NCBI RefSeq assembly: GCF_000003605.2
Contig: NW_003137821.1
Location: 272,920 to 336,919, forward strand
DNA from: Saccoglossus kowalevskii
Taxonomy: Eukaryota; Hemichordata; Enteropneusta; Harrimaniidae
DNA: 64,000 bases
Direction of reading: 5' to 3'
Positions 14,338 through 25,200 of this stretch are shown piece after piece. Position numbers and translations under genes: made by a program. Each line of letters begins with the position of its first letter. The stretch's first letter is position 1. Under the pieces are notes generated by a model, which was not told the DNA's origin, searched no databases, and saw only the letters and a program-made list of their open reading frames with translations.

Positions 14338-14459
14338 GATTGGTTAACGTAGTAATAAAGCAAGGTAGACAACGCGTAATTTGCATAAAACACGCCTACT
14401 TTATTTCGCGGGCTACCGAAGTGGGCACTTTTATGCAAATTAGAAACTTTGCGCCAAAA
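14338..14459. promoter_or_regulatory. Putative Myc promoter cluster: CCAAT, octamer, E2F
   Basis: An inverted CCAAT box (ATTGGTT near 14338), an octamer ATGCAAAT at 14433-14440 and an E2F-type site TTTGCGCCAAAA at 14448-14459 lie within 125 bp; a further tttcgcggg lies near 14404. Vertebrate MYC promoters are known E2F targets. The cluster is about 300-350 bp upstream of the probable 5' splice donor of Myc exon 1, which fits a promoter. No clear TATA box was seen. Confidence 0.35.
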
Positions 14460-14639
14460 TAGTTCCAAGAATCATTCCTGTTTAACACATAAACAAGATT
14501 TAAAATGCATTTTTGTTGTCAAAAAGAGAATATATCGCGTATTGTGTAGTTTTGTTGTCATTATGCGCGTAATATTTTGAAATTTATATTATTTGCGTAA
14601 AAATGACCTTAGTATGAGCTGCCCTACGCGGATGAATAC

Positions 14640-14792
14640 AGAATGTAACAGTTCATTTAGCGGGTTTTCCGGTCTACATTTATTACGCCTACTCCAGCTT
14701 GGTGAATAAGCATTGACTGTGTGAGGGAGATACGTAGTATTTTCATTCTACCTCCAGTTTTCTTGTGAAATAAGTCAAAATTCCGCTCCAAG
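14640..14792 (+). other. MYC: Probable non-coding first exon of Myc
   Basis: The coding exon of Myc starts three bases after a splice acceptor (ttgctag, AG at 15190-15191), and an in-frame TAG sits in that acceptor, so a 5' untranslated exon must exist upstream. The best donor is aag|gtaagc with GT at 14793-14794; an alternative is gcag|gtaggg with GT at 14952-14953. The 5' limit given is only a guess. A non-coding first exon matches vertebrate MYC genes. Confidence 0.4.
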
Positions 14793-15194
14793 GTAAGCAC
14801 ATTCGATAGAGCACACATGTTTATGCCCACCAATGAAATGTTTTTGTAGCATTCCGTTTTTAAGTTGTGAAATTCAGTGAAACAAGTTGCCGTCTGGCGA
14901 CTCCCAGTGACTGGAGATTTAAATTCTTCACGCGTAACGTTTTACTCGCAGGTAGGGTTGCCAATGATGCCAGACTACGAACTTGGGGTTTATTGCGTCT
15001 GCTACCGAAGGTGAATAGTTCTTAGTGTAGCTGGCAGGGTGGATTTTAGTTTGTGTGTTTAGACTAGTTTTTACTAAATTCTAACTCGACTACAGTATGT
15101 TATCGCGTTCTTGTATGGACTTCCTCGTATGCTGCTGTAATAATTGAAATTTTTTCCATGGTCTGACGCGTCTCTCGTTTCTTTTTGCTAGGAA

Positions 15195-15714
15195 ATGCCA
15201 GAAATGGAACCAGAGCAACGTATTCAGTCTATATTGGATTACGACAAGTATCAGCCTTATTTTCTCGGGCACGACGAAAATGAGGAGTTTTACGGAGCTA
15301 CGCATACACCGTCGCCGAGTGAGGACATTTGGAAGAAATTTGAGCTGCTTCCTACACCGCCTCGGAGTCCCGGTAGGCCTGCGCCGATACCACTGCTCTC
15401 TGTCGTCGCAGAAGCCTTACAGCAAGTTTCAGAAACATTGGACGATGATAACCATACCCAGACATTCGTGTTTCCAGACCTTTCAAATTTGAAATCGAAC
15501 CTTATACAGGACTGCATGTGGAGCGGTGGAAATAACGGCACTCCAGAAGAAACTACGAAGGGAGAAACTACTCTGCCAGCGGCTATTGCCGCTTGTTTGA
15601 CCCCTCCCCCTCTGGATTACGCCGTTGCTGAATGTGTCGACCCTACTGCCGTATTTCCATACCCTCTGAACGACCCTAAGGATCAACTTAGCGGACCATC
15701 GCAATCAGATTCAG
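15195..15714 (+). CDS. MYC: Myc coding exon 2 (Myc boxes 0, I, II)
   Basis: Acceptor ttgctag (AG 15190-15191) and donor ttcag|gtaaat (GT at 15715). It encodes residues 1-173 plus one base, so the intron is phase 1 and follows ...SQSDS. To my knowledge human MYC is also split by a phase 1 intron just before its EEEQEDEEEIDVV acidic stretch, so the position looks conserved. Confidence 0.95.
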
Positions 15715-17845
15715 GTAAATTCTATTTCTCTTGTTAAAACATCGATGCAACCCAGTGAATGAACGGGTGTTGCATTGTTTGGTAGCAATCGACGTCTGTG
15801 TTGCAACATGTCTCTAATATTGCTACAATTTTAACTAATGAATCTAATCAATGATAAGGCTGTACTGGAACGTCCACTAGTTTCCGCCCAGACACACATT
15901 TCGAAGGTTCAGAGACTAGTTGAAAAGCGGAGACCGTCAATGAATAATTCTTCACTTTTGTTGTTATAGTCTGATGATTCATGATTCGTTCATTTGGGCA
16001 GAAATCGAACAGCTGGAGTGGAGAGTCGTCGCATTTTTTTGTTCGTTCGTACACAAACGCTTTCTACAGTTTGTTTTACCACTGAAACTAGTTACGTAAC
16101 GAGGTGTTGGACGCCTTTTCACACCTCAGCTTGATTTTAAAAGCACTTGACCCCCCTTTGTCGTTAGATTAAGCGAGTCTCCCTGCTGATTTAGTTGCTA
16201 TTTCCCGGCCATGCGATGACTAGACAACTGTTTAATATATCGATCTCGCATGGTAATAGTCTCTGCGACCCCGATTGCCCAACGCGCCGGAGCATATCGG
16301 CTGTTCTTGATTGCTCTGCGATTAGACAAATCGGAGAGATTTCGCAATACTAAAAGATAACAGACGTGTCTGTGTGGTGCACTGGGCATTCTTGCAGTAT
16401 GTGGTAAACGGTATGCTGGACATAGCTGCACGTAGACTTAGTCCCGAGTTTAGCCGTGTGAAAAATCTGTATGGCGGGAATTTTAGTTGGATTGCTTGGT
16501 CTACGCGTAATACATGCCATACATGAAATTACGTTTTGACCGGCTAACACAATGACTAATTCGTCTCTTTATTTCACGCCACCAACGGTGTGCTGTAAGT
16601 TGGAAAATGAGCATGTTTTCTATTATTCTGAAATCGTTTATGAGCTCATTAATTCAATGTAATGCATAATAAAACGTTCATTCATAACGCGCCTTATTAT
16701 AGAATGACATTTTGCTTGCATAAAATATTAGACTAATTTCTAAGATTTATTGTTGGCTCTAGGCAAAAATCTATATGCACAGTTTCATATCATTTGAATG
16801 GTGGTACAGGACTCTCCTACTTGTGGTCATGTGTTAGAATGAATCTAGGGTCCTCTTAATTAAGCAATGCTTAATTAATGAATAAGTAATTAACTAAGTG
16901 AATTGTAGGTGTTAATCCATGGAAGTCAATAAACAAAAGCATTTGTTTGGATAAATTTGTTTATAAGCTTTTACTATGCTGCTGTCATGCTGTTGTCATG
17001 CTGTTACAGTGTAAGAGGCCTGGATACGTAGTTTTTTTTTTATGTTCTTGTAGTCAATGATTTTGTCCAGTTTACTGTTCCCAATTACCTGATGTAAACA
17101 GTGGACAAGTTTCATCATGTTGGGAGCTTGGACTGACTAGTTAACCTCTCTGACCCTAGGTCAGGCTCTACTTTACGTGCATGTCGGATTTTTTGAAAAC
17201 TGTCAACCACTAATGAACTATTTTTTTTTTTTTTTTTAATTTACAGAAGAAGAAATTGATGTTGTTACTGTTGCAGAGAAATTACAACAGCCACCAAAAA
17301 GAAAGGTTACAGCGCCAGCTACTCCTGCATCAAACACCGCCACTACCACTACCAATACTACAAGTAGTATCACTTTAAAGCGAGTTAGACCTAGTCATAA
17401 CCATCATAATCATCATTCATACTCTACACCAGCCAAGAAAACAAAACAAGAACTGTCCATGGCAGAGTTGAAAGCACTGATGCAGCAGTCAAATGGAGGT
17501 CGTCGAACGCCAGGAAACAGCCGACCGGGCAGTCGTTCAAGCAGCAGACCTAGTTCTGATTCTGAGGACAATGATAAGCGTGCCACGCATAATGTGCTGG
17601 AAAGGAAGAGAAGAAACGATTTAAAAACAAGTTTTTTGACTCTGAGAGACAATGTTCCAGAATTGGAGAATCAGGAGAGAGCACCAAAAGTTGTAATTCT
17701 TCGCAAAGCCACTGATCATATACAACAAATCACTGCCGATGAGCTACTCCTGGTAAAGGACAAAGAGGGCTTAAAAAAGCGAAATGTTATTCTTCTGGAC
17801 AAACTTAACAGACTAAAAAACGATCTCAACTTTATGTTGTATTAG
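15195..17845 (+). CDS. MYC: Myc proto-oncoprotein homologue (bHLH-leucine zipper transcription factor)
   Basis: Joins 15195-15714 and 17247-17845 to give 372 aa. Myc dimerises with Max, binds CACGTG in the nucleus and controls growth genes. Visible in order: Myc box 0 ([10 protein letters not shown], residues 14-23), Myc box I ([19 protein letters not shown], 41-59) with T54 and S58 at the positions of the human T58/S62 Fbw7-GSK3 phosphodegron, Myc box II core (LIQDCMWSG, 103-111), acidic start of the last exon (EEEIDVV, 174-180), LKRVRP plus a His-rich stretch and basic PAKKTK (about 217-240, NLS-like), CK2-like SSDSED, basic region with HNVLERKRR (to about 296), helix-loop-helix, then a zipper with heptad residues L342, L349, L356, L363, M370. 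It is shorter than human MYC (439 aa); the box II extension AAAKL and box III are not evident. The start is the first ATG after the splice acceptor; a second ATG is codon 4. Identity is near certain. Confidence 0.98.
15715..17246 (+). other. Myc intron 2
   Basis: 1532 bp, GT-AG, with a poly-T tract and acceptor ttacag at its 3' end. It carries no transposon that I recognise. Open frames on the minus strand (16198-16431, 16350-16550) show no family features. Confidence 0.9.
17247..17845 (+). CDS. MYC: Myc coding exon 3 (acidic region, NLS, bHLH-zip, stop)
   Basis: Begins after a long T run and ttacag. The first two bases AA complete a Glu codon with the G of the previous exon, giving EEEIDVV. 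The frame stays open through [30 protein letters not shown] and the zipper, and ends in LNFMLY with a TAG stop. Confidence 0.97.
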
Positions 17846-18340
17846 AGCCTGCTTGGATACATTTATACAGATAAAATTGTATATTTTCAGTTTCAAGTGT
17901 TGCGTGATGTGATGTGTCGGGGGGGAGATAACTCACTAGCCAACTTTGTATATATTATTTGTTATATTTCTAACAAAACTGATAAAAAATACCTAATTAT
18001 GATAAAAAAAAAACGTGTTTGCTTTATCATTGTATAAATTTGTAAATGAAGATTTTATATATTTAGTTTATTATAAAAAAGCAAAAACACTGCCATTTTG
18101 AATTCGGTACTGCGAGTGTACTGTTTAGAAATAACGCTGGTTTGTTTAAATTACATGTAGAAACAAGCTGGCTCCCGTTTTGTCCTCTGACCCTTTGTTA
18201 ACGTTGGTCTTTGTTGCGAGAAATATACATGAAGAATAAAATAAGTTTTCTAGCAAGGATATTAAATTGCCGAGCTGGGATGTCTAATCTTGTGTTGTAT
18301 ATTTAAATTGTCAATAAAACTGCAAGTTTGTTTGAAGTTG
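17846..18340 (+). other. MYC: Myc 3' untranslated region
   Basis: AT-rich sequence after the TAG stop with ATTTA-type motifs (for example near 18058-18064) compatible with the short-lived mRNA usual for Myc. AATAAA signals occur at 18235-18240 and 18313-18318. The second is followed by a GT-rich stretch (gtttgtttgaagttgattgt) and is the better poly(A) site. The end coordinate is approximate. Confidence 0.55.
18313..18318 (+). terminator. Likely poly(A) signal of Myc
   Basis: AATAAA followed within 15-40 bases by T/GT-rich sequence, about 470 bp after the stop codon. Confidence 0.5.
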
Positions 18341-19145
18341 ATTGTCATTGTCCTTTATCACAACAAAATTGGTTTAAAGTCCCTCTGCCTTTGTTCCTTT
18401 GTGATTCTGCTATGTGGAAAGTTGATTTGCATAAAGCCCGCCAAAATCATGATGGTTGATTGACATCTTTTTTAGGGTAAGGAATGCGTTTAATATTAAT
18501 GAGATAGTTAAGCCTCGCCCACCAAATACTAGAATGTTCAGTAGTCATGACTGCAATAAGGGCATACAAGCTGGTCGAATAAAGCAACTTTAGTCAATAT
18601 GGAAATCTTCTCGAACGATTTATGCTACAAAATGCCAGTAGCATAACCTCTGAATGAACCCGTTTGATAGCGAAAAAAAACTCCCATGTTATTCTTGACA
18701 AATGGCTTTTTGCTGGTTCCCTAGCAACGAGTGTCCACTGGTTGGAATGCTGCCAACCTATGAGTTTGCATTTTCCCATGCCCCTGTGATTATCCAGTGA
18801 ATATTAACTTAACATGTTTGGAAAAGTACCAAATTAATGCAGACAGAGTATATAACTGAACTCCTATATGAACCTAATTATGCAAATTTTCATGATTGCA
18901 CAAGAGTTGCGGAGTTAGGCAACTACGAATCCGAGGATTTTGATTATATCTTTTGTGTTAATGTTTTTAAAATGTTGGAAAAATGGTTAGTAAAATAACC
19001 CTAGAAATTCTGAACATCAATTACATTGATAATTAATCTCAAAATCAGTCAAGTTTATACATTTTTTGGTTACTTGAGAGCTTGGGGAGCTTCAATTGAG
19101 AAATGCAATCGAGCTAGGTAGGCTACCTCGTTGATATGAATCATG
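18341..19145. other. Myc-TRIT1 intergenic spacer
   Basis: About 800 bp between the Myc poly(A) region and the TRIT1 start. It holds only short unrecognised frames and must contain the TRIT1 promoter. No TATA box is obvious, in keeping with a housekeeping gene. Confidence 0.5.
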
Positions 19146-19151
19146 GGTAAT

Positions 19152-19163
19152 TACAATGGCGGC
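19152..19163 (+). promoter_or_regulatory. YY1-like site overlapping the TRIT1 start codon
   Basis: TACAATGGCGGC resembles the YY1 consensus AANATGGCGGC, which often overlaps start codons of housekeeping genes. Function is inferred. Confidence 0.4.
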
Positions 19164-19293
19164 GCCCATGCGGGTGCTTCCCCGATTGCCAGTATTGGTG
19201 ATTTTAGGAGCTACTGGCACTGGGAAATCCAAACTGGCATTGGAATTAGGTAGCAGATTCAATGGTGAAATCATCAGCGCAGATTCCATGCAG
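19156..19293 (+). CDS. TRIT1: TRIT1 exon 1 (start, P-loop)
   Basis: 46 codons, [12 protein letters not shown] through [15 protein letters not shown] to ISADSMQ. Donor atgcag|gtaaag, phase 0. The frame runs on to 19398 past the donor but loses similarity at once. Confidence 0.96.
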
Positions 19294-22200
19294 GTAAAGT
19301 TTGATGTGTGGATAAATCGGCACAATCCTTGGTTCCCACGTGAAGCCATACAAGATCTCATCATAGTCTTGTTTACAGGTAAAGACATGAAGATTTGACC
19401 AAGAAAATAACATTGGAAGATCGTTGATACGTATTGAAAAAAAGTAGAGAATATAGAACTCGTTAGTATTTTCATGCAAAGAAGTCGACGTGTTGTGTAG
19501 CTTGAAAAGCATGTCTGGGACGGTAAAATGACTGTCCATACAGACAAAGCGTCTTGAATATGCGGAAGCACGTGGTCCAATATATAGACCAAAATGTCTC
19601 AAGTTGCCGTTGTAATATCTCAGCCAAGAATATTGTTATCTAAAGTGATATAACGACCACGGTTGCCCAATTTCAGACTATTAGAGCATCACATAACATG
19701 CACGAATATATTCTGTTGAATTATATTTATTATTATTTACACAATGTGCTTCTCATACTATAACGTATTGCCAGATGACATGCTTTCATGATACCTGTTC
19801 ATAACCTAACCTTAATTGTGGAAGGTACTCACGTTTGTACCTTCCATGCCTTAATGGAGCCTTGGGAGTTAGGCCAGACTTTTGTTATTACTTGTTTCGC
19901 GAACCCGCCGAATCTGCGAATGAACAGGAGCCGAAAATGAAATAAAAATATAATTTTATTGCAGCGTAATTTCTCGCACTCGTAAGCGCAAAAAATGCTA
20001 AAAAAATATTATTTTTATCTTCATTTTTTTTTTACCGTCCGCCGCATAACAAATCCAAGTTGCATTTTCGTGGGAGTATCATTATCAAATTACCAAAGTC
20101 TCGCGCAGATGAGAAACCAGGTTATACATGGAATACAATTTTATTTCATTTCTTCTCTCTGATCAATGATCTCACTTACAAATCTTTGTGAATCACGCAA
20201 ATCTAATGAAAAAAAAAGAATTAATTTTATTTTTTATTCGCCCTCCTCAAAAAAATTCAGTGTTCTCCACAATCCAAAATAGCTGGTGGGTGGCCTAATT
20301 AGCATAAATTTGCATATAATTTGCCTCCATTTACATACAGCATTCTAGCATTTATGTCATGAACTGCAATACACACTAAGTTATTTACTATTCTCTTTTT
20401 AATTTAATTGAAATTATTCTGCATTCTTGAAATGCAATTCGTGTAACCAAGAGCAAGTACAAGAGTTATAATGTAGAAAATATACGAGGTGATTTGTCCC
20501 CGACGCCAAAACAGGCGATTTTCAAAATAAAACTCATAACATTTGTGGCATCAGTACTCACCTGTGCCGACAGACGGTAAGATGCATTTACGCATGTACG
20601 GTCACGATACGTTGCGTTTTCACACGTTTTGGAATTCAAGAAAAAATGCTAGCAATCGGCAAAATAAAAGAATCTGCTATGTTCTCGAAAGATTAGACAA
20701 TAAAGAATGGATAAATTGAAAAAAGTACCTGGAAAAGATAACTAAAATATTATTCAATTACAAATACTCGCGGTAAACTAATCCGGCAGCCATGTTTGAT
20801 GTTTATTACTGCTTTCCGAATTCAGTACACGAACACCCAGAATGCGCTGTTCCCCTATGCAACTTAGATACTAAATCGTTACAGTGCCAACAGCGGTGGG
20901 TGGCCGACGGTCACCAGTTTGCCTTCTCCATGCTATTTTCACAATGAAAATCGAGTGAACGTTGTAAATATGGCTAGAATTTTAATTTTTGTTCATGTAC
21001 ATGCAATCTGCTAATATATTTGTTTATTTTCTGTGCATATACATTTCGTTCGTATATACTTCTTTCTTTCGTGATCGGAAGACCATTATTAAAAATACAG
21101 CTGTAAATTCAAACCACTGTAGTTGCGTATTGTAAGCAATAAGTGGCAACAATGTCGGGCGACAATGAATTCAGGCGATTGACACATTGCCATGAATAAA
21201 CTTGATAACTGCTTGCAGACTTCCAGTGGTCATTGTTTATGTCTGGACTCTTGAAACAATAGCAAAATAAAGGGTTGGGCAACTACTCTTTTGTTTAGGC
21301 TTGGGAAGAACAATGCAAGCTTTTTACAAATAATTTCAGCTGGATGTACGTTGGTGGGCGGGTGTTGAGAGTTACTAGGCGACCGTAAAACTTGATGGCC
21401 CACCGAAAACCTCTTCTGGAGAACACTGAAATTGCCTTATAAAAACTCGCGAAACAAGGAATACAAAAAGTCTGGCCTTATTAGTAAATGAACAAATACA
21501 TTCCATAATTTGTGCAGAAATTGTAACTCATTATTTTTGAGATATAAAATAACTTTCACAATCTCGATAGAACTTAAGAAGTTACACTGTAACCATCCCA
21601 CCCATATCAGAAATACTGGTTAGTTATTTTGAATAATGATTTGAATTGACTAAGAAATCATAAATGTGTGTATACATATAGATGTTTATTCAATGACTCA
21701 ACACCGACTAGAAATACTGTGGAATACTTTATTTTCACTGGAATTAATTTTCGCTAAAAAGGCATTTTGAATGTTCTGTATGGAATTTATTTTCACTGAT
21801 TTTTGACAAGTTTAATGTGAAATATAGGAAAAAAAGTATATTCGCTGGATTTTATTTTCACGGAATCATCCTTCAGCGAAAATAAATTCCAAGCGAAAAT
21901 AAAGTATTCTACAGTAGTAACATGGATAACATTTGGAAATGATAGACTTGTTTCATAATAAAGTTGGATAAATTTTAAGAAAACTAACAACTAATTTTAA
22001 GCAAGCAAATAAATAAATAAAAAAAAATCTAAACACATTAAATTAAACGCGACTAAATTTGACCACAGTTATGTTATTCACATTCACCGGTATAATCAGT
22101 CATGTAGTTGCAACTGTTGACTAAAGTTAGGTCACGGTTACTAAAAAAGAGTAACCGTGGATAAGTTAACCAATAGTTGTCAGTTGGAATAAAACACATT

Positions 22201-25200
22201 TAACTATATTTGGCTTTGTCATTTTAATTTACTAAGCCTGTGCTAAGGAGCTGTGCGTAAACACTACTTACAATTAAAATTACAATGGGGATAAAAAAGA
22301 CGGATAAAGGAAATCAAGGTTAAAGGTTAAGCCTGATCCAACAACAAATTTACCTACTTGATTAATTTAAAAGGACAAGAGAATTAAAAAGATGGATTTA
22401 TAAACAACAATAATAGAAAAAAAATGTGCAGGTGTATATTGCACCTAGAAATCATAAAGGACGATCTGTTTTTTCTCTAAAATTGGCAGCGTAAAAGTTG
22501 TGCTGTGTCTTAGAGGAAAAATAAAACTGATGTGAACACACTACTATTAATAATATTTATTTATTTGCATCTTTATAAATACCGTATTTCTATCAGTACA
22601 GTAGCAATAAAAGTATAACAAAGTATAATAATAATAATGAAATAATAAAGAAAGAGAAAATATTATCATGTTAAGTATAAAAGTAAAATGTAATGTGTTA
22701 AATTTTTTTACTAATAGTAATAAGTTTAATAATAATAAAACTAAGACTAATAATAATAAAATTTAAAGCTATCAACTATTTATTCTTTCTTGAACGCTTT
22801 GTAAATAAACTGAAACCTTTATAATTTCACATACATCTGCACTGAGTAATCGAATGAATGTATTGGGCAAGTGTGAATTGGAGGTGTGGCTATGCTAATG
22901 AGTGTTGTTAATCACTTGCATAGCCTATGGCGCAACCTGTTTCAGCGGTCCAACATCACGTGACTTTGATTGACAGTAGTTAATTATTCAAGATTAGTAG
23001 CGCGTCACTTTCTCCGATTCATGTTTTTGACTTTATTCGTCAAAATCTCAACTCGTACACTATTTATTGTCATAAATACTACACACAGTCACTGCTGTGA
23101 TATTCATAGTCGCATGCATCCACTTTGGCATGACATAATTAACCTGTAAGTTCGAGAAAACGCGCTATTACCGAGGCTTGGCTGGAGCTGTTTACTACAG
23201 CGTGACAAGCAAGGAAATAATCCCTATTGTTTAGGACCGTATTTATACTATACCTGGGCCTTTAAGTAAATCTTTAGCGTCTGTTGTGTTTTCATTCAAA
23301 TCTAAATTCTAATGTACTGTGTTGTGTTGTGTTGTCATTTGGGCATGAACCTTCACTTCAAACCAGGACTACTAGTACCTGGCTTGTCTGCAAACAGTAT
23401 ACAGCACATAATTATTCGCTAGGTTTAAATTTGTCCATTTCTCTGCTAATAAGTAAAGTATGCTAAATTAAATACATGTGGACATGCATGTGTAAAATAA
23501 CAATAGAACTCATTGTTTCACTGGCAAATTCATAAATATAAAACACAGTGAATATGCTCAAAACATCAAAATAGTGAAATTAAATGTCAGTGAAAATAAA
23601 TGGTTTTACAGTAACTTAAAATCAGGCCATCAGCTGGCTTTGTTTGTTTGTTAACTCATAAAAACGCTAGTGTCAACACTGTTATTTTGTTGTACAAATA
23701 TTAGATAATCTGCTGAAATGTCTGCTTGAGTTCTGACTTAGTAAAAATACCGGTGTCTGAGAATTGAATGCTGGCCTTCCACCTAATATTTTGTGTAGTT
23801 CATCCCAAAATGGCATAGTTTTTGGAACCGCACTGCTTCTGTTGTTGTGCTCAGTCACTTCTCTGTACTTAAAGTACTATACGTAAAGTTTTGATCTTCC
23901 GTTGACATTGTAATGACGTCCTGTCCAACCCCTTTTCAGCCGCTTTTTCTGCAATCAGAACATAGACATTCCTAGACATTTCGTCCATCATTCTTTGATT
24001 ATTAGATTCTCTCCATACAAATATCAGTAATCTTGCTTCTTCGTCTAACCAGTTCGACGTTCGACCTGTAACCTCTGACGCCATCTTGTGTAATGACGAG
24101 CATAAGTAAGTCAGTGATTGAGGGCGTTTGGCCATCGTATTGTGTTCACATGGCACATAGCGTTGTGCAAGAGCCGGTGTGAACAGCGTTTAGGATCTGG
24201 TCCACCCCGTTGACGACAGTGTCAAAAACGCTGATGCCTAAACGGCGTATTCTGTTCACAACATTTTAACAATATTCTCAAATAAAAGGCATTGTAACAA
24301 CGGCTTATTTCGTCCAGTGAGAACACCACTATTGTCATCAATAATTTCAACTTGTTCTTTGTAGTATGTTACTAAAAAATATACTGTGGAATACTTTATT
24401 TTCGCTGGAATTAATTTTCGCTGAAAAGGCTTTTTGGGCGTTCTTTATGGAATTTATTGTCACTGATTTTTGATTAATTGAATGTGAAATATAGGAAAAA
24501 AAGTATATTCACGTTATTTTATTTTCACGGAATCATCCCTTCAGCGAAAATAGCGAAAATAAATTCCAAGCGAAAATAAAGTATTCTACAGTAAGACATA
24601 TTTAGGTATGTTACTCCACACAATTGATGGTTTTGAAAGCAAGGTAAGCGAGCTATATGCCATCTTTAAGGGACAAATATTAAGTTATGCTCGTAATGTA
24701 ATTTTGTTAACACTAGTTGCTGCAGTATCCAGTGATCATTAGGTGTAGTAATGCCATTATGAATGTTAGGTATAAATGTCAATTTGAATATGCAATTTTT
24801 TCACATGAATTATGCTTGAAACAATTAGAGCTATTGGAGGTTTTATTTGGACATGGGGGGGGGGGGAGAACTACAACTACTCCGGAACAATTTTAAGTTT
24901 TTTTTTAAACATTTTTGGGAATACCCGATCAAAGACATGATAGTGGGGAATGGTAGACATAGTAACAAATCATGCTAGTTTAGCCAATAATTTCTAGCCC
25001 TTTGCCACTGAAAACATAATTATAGTACATTATCACTATGAAAAATTTAAATTTATGAATTTATTTGCATACTTTTACTAATATCAATGTTGAAATTCCT
25101 GAATTCTAAGGATGTACACTCTGGAAATATTTGAATGAAGGTTATATCGTACAATGAATGTTATTCAGATTGTTATAAGCCCTTGATTAACTTGGAGGTA

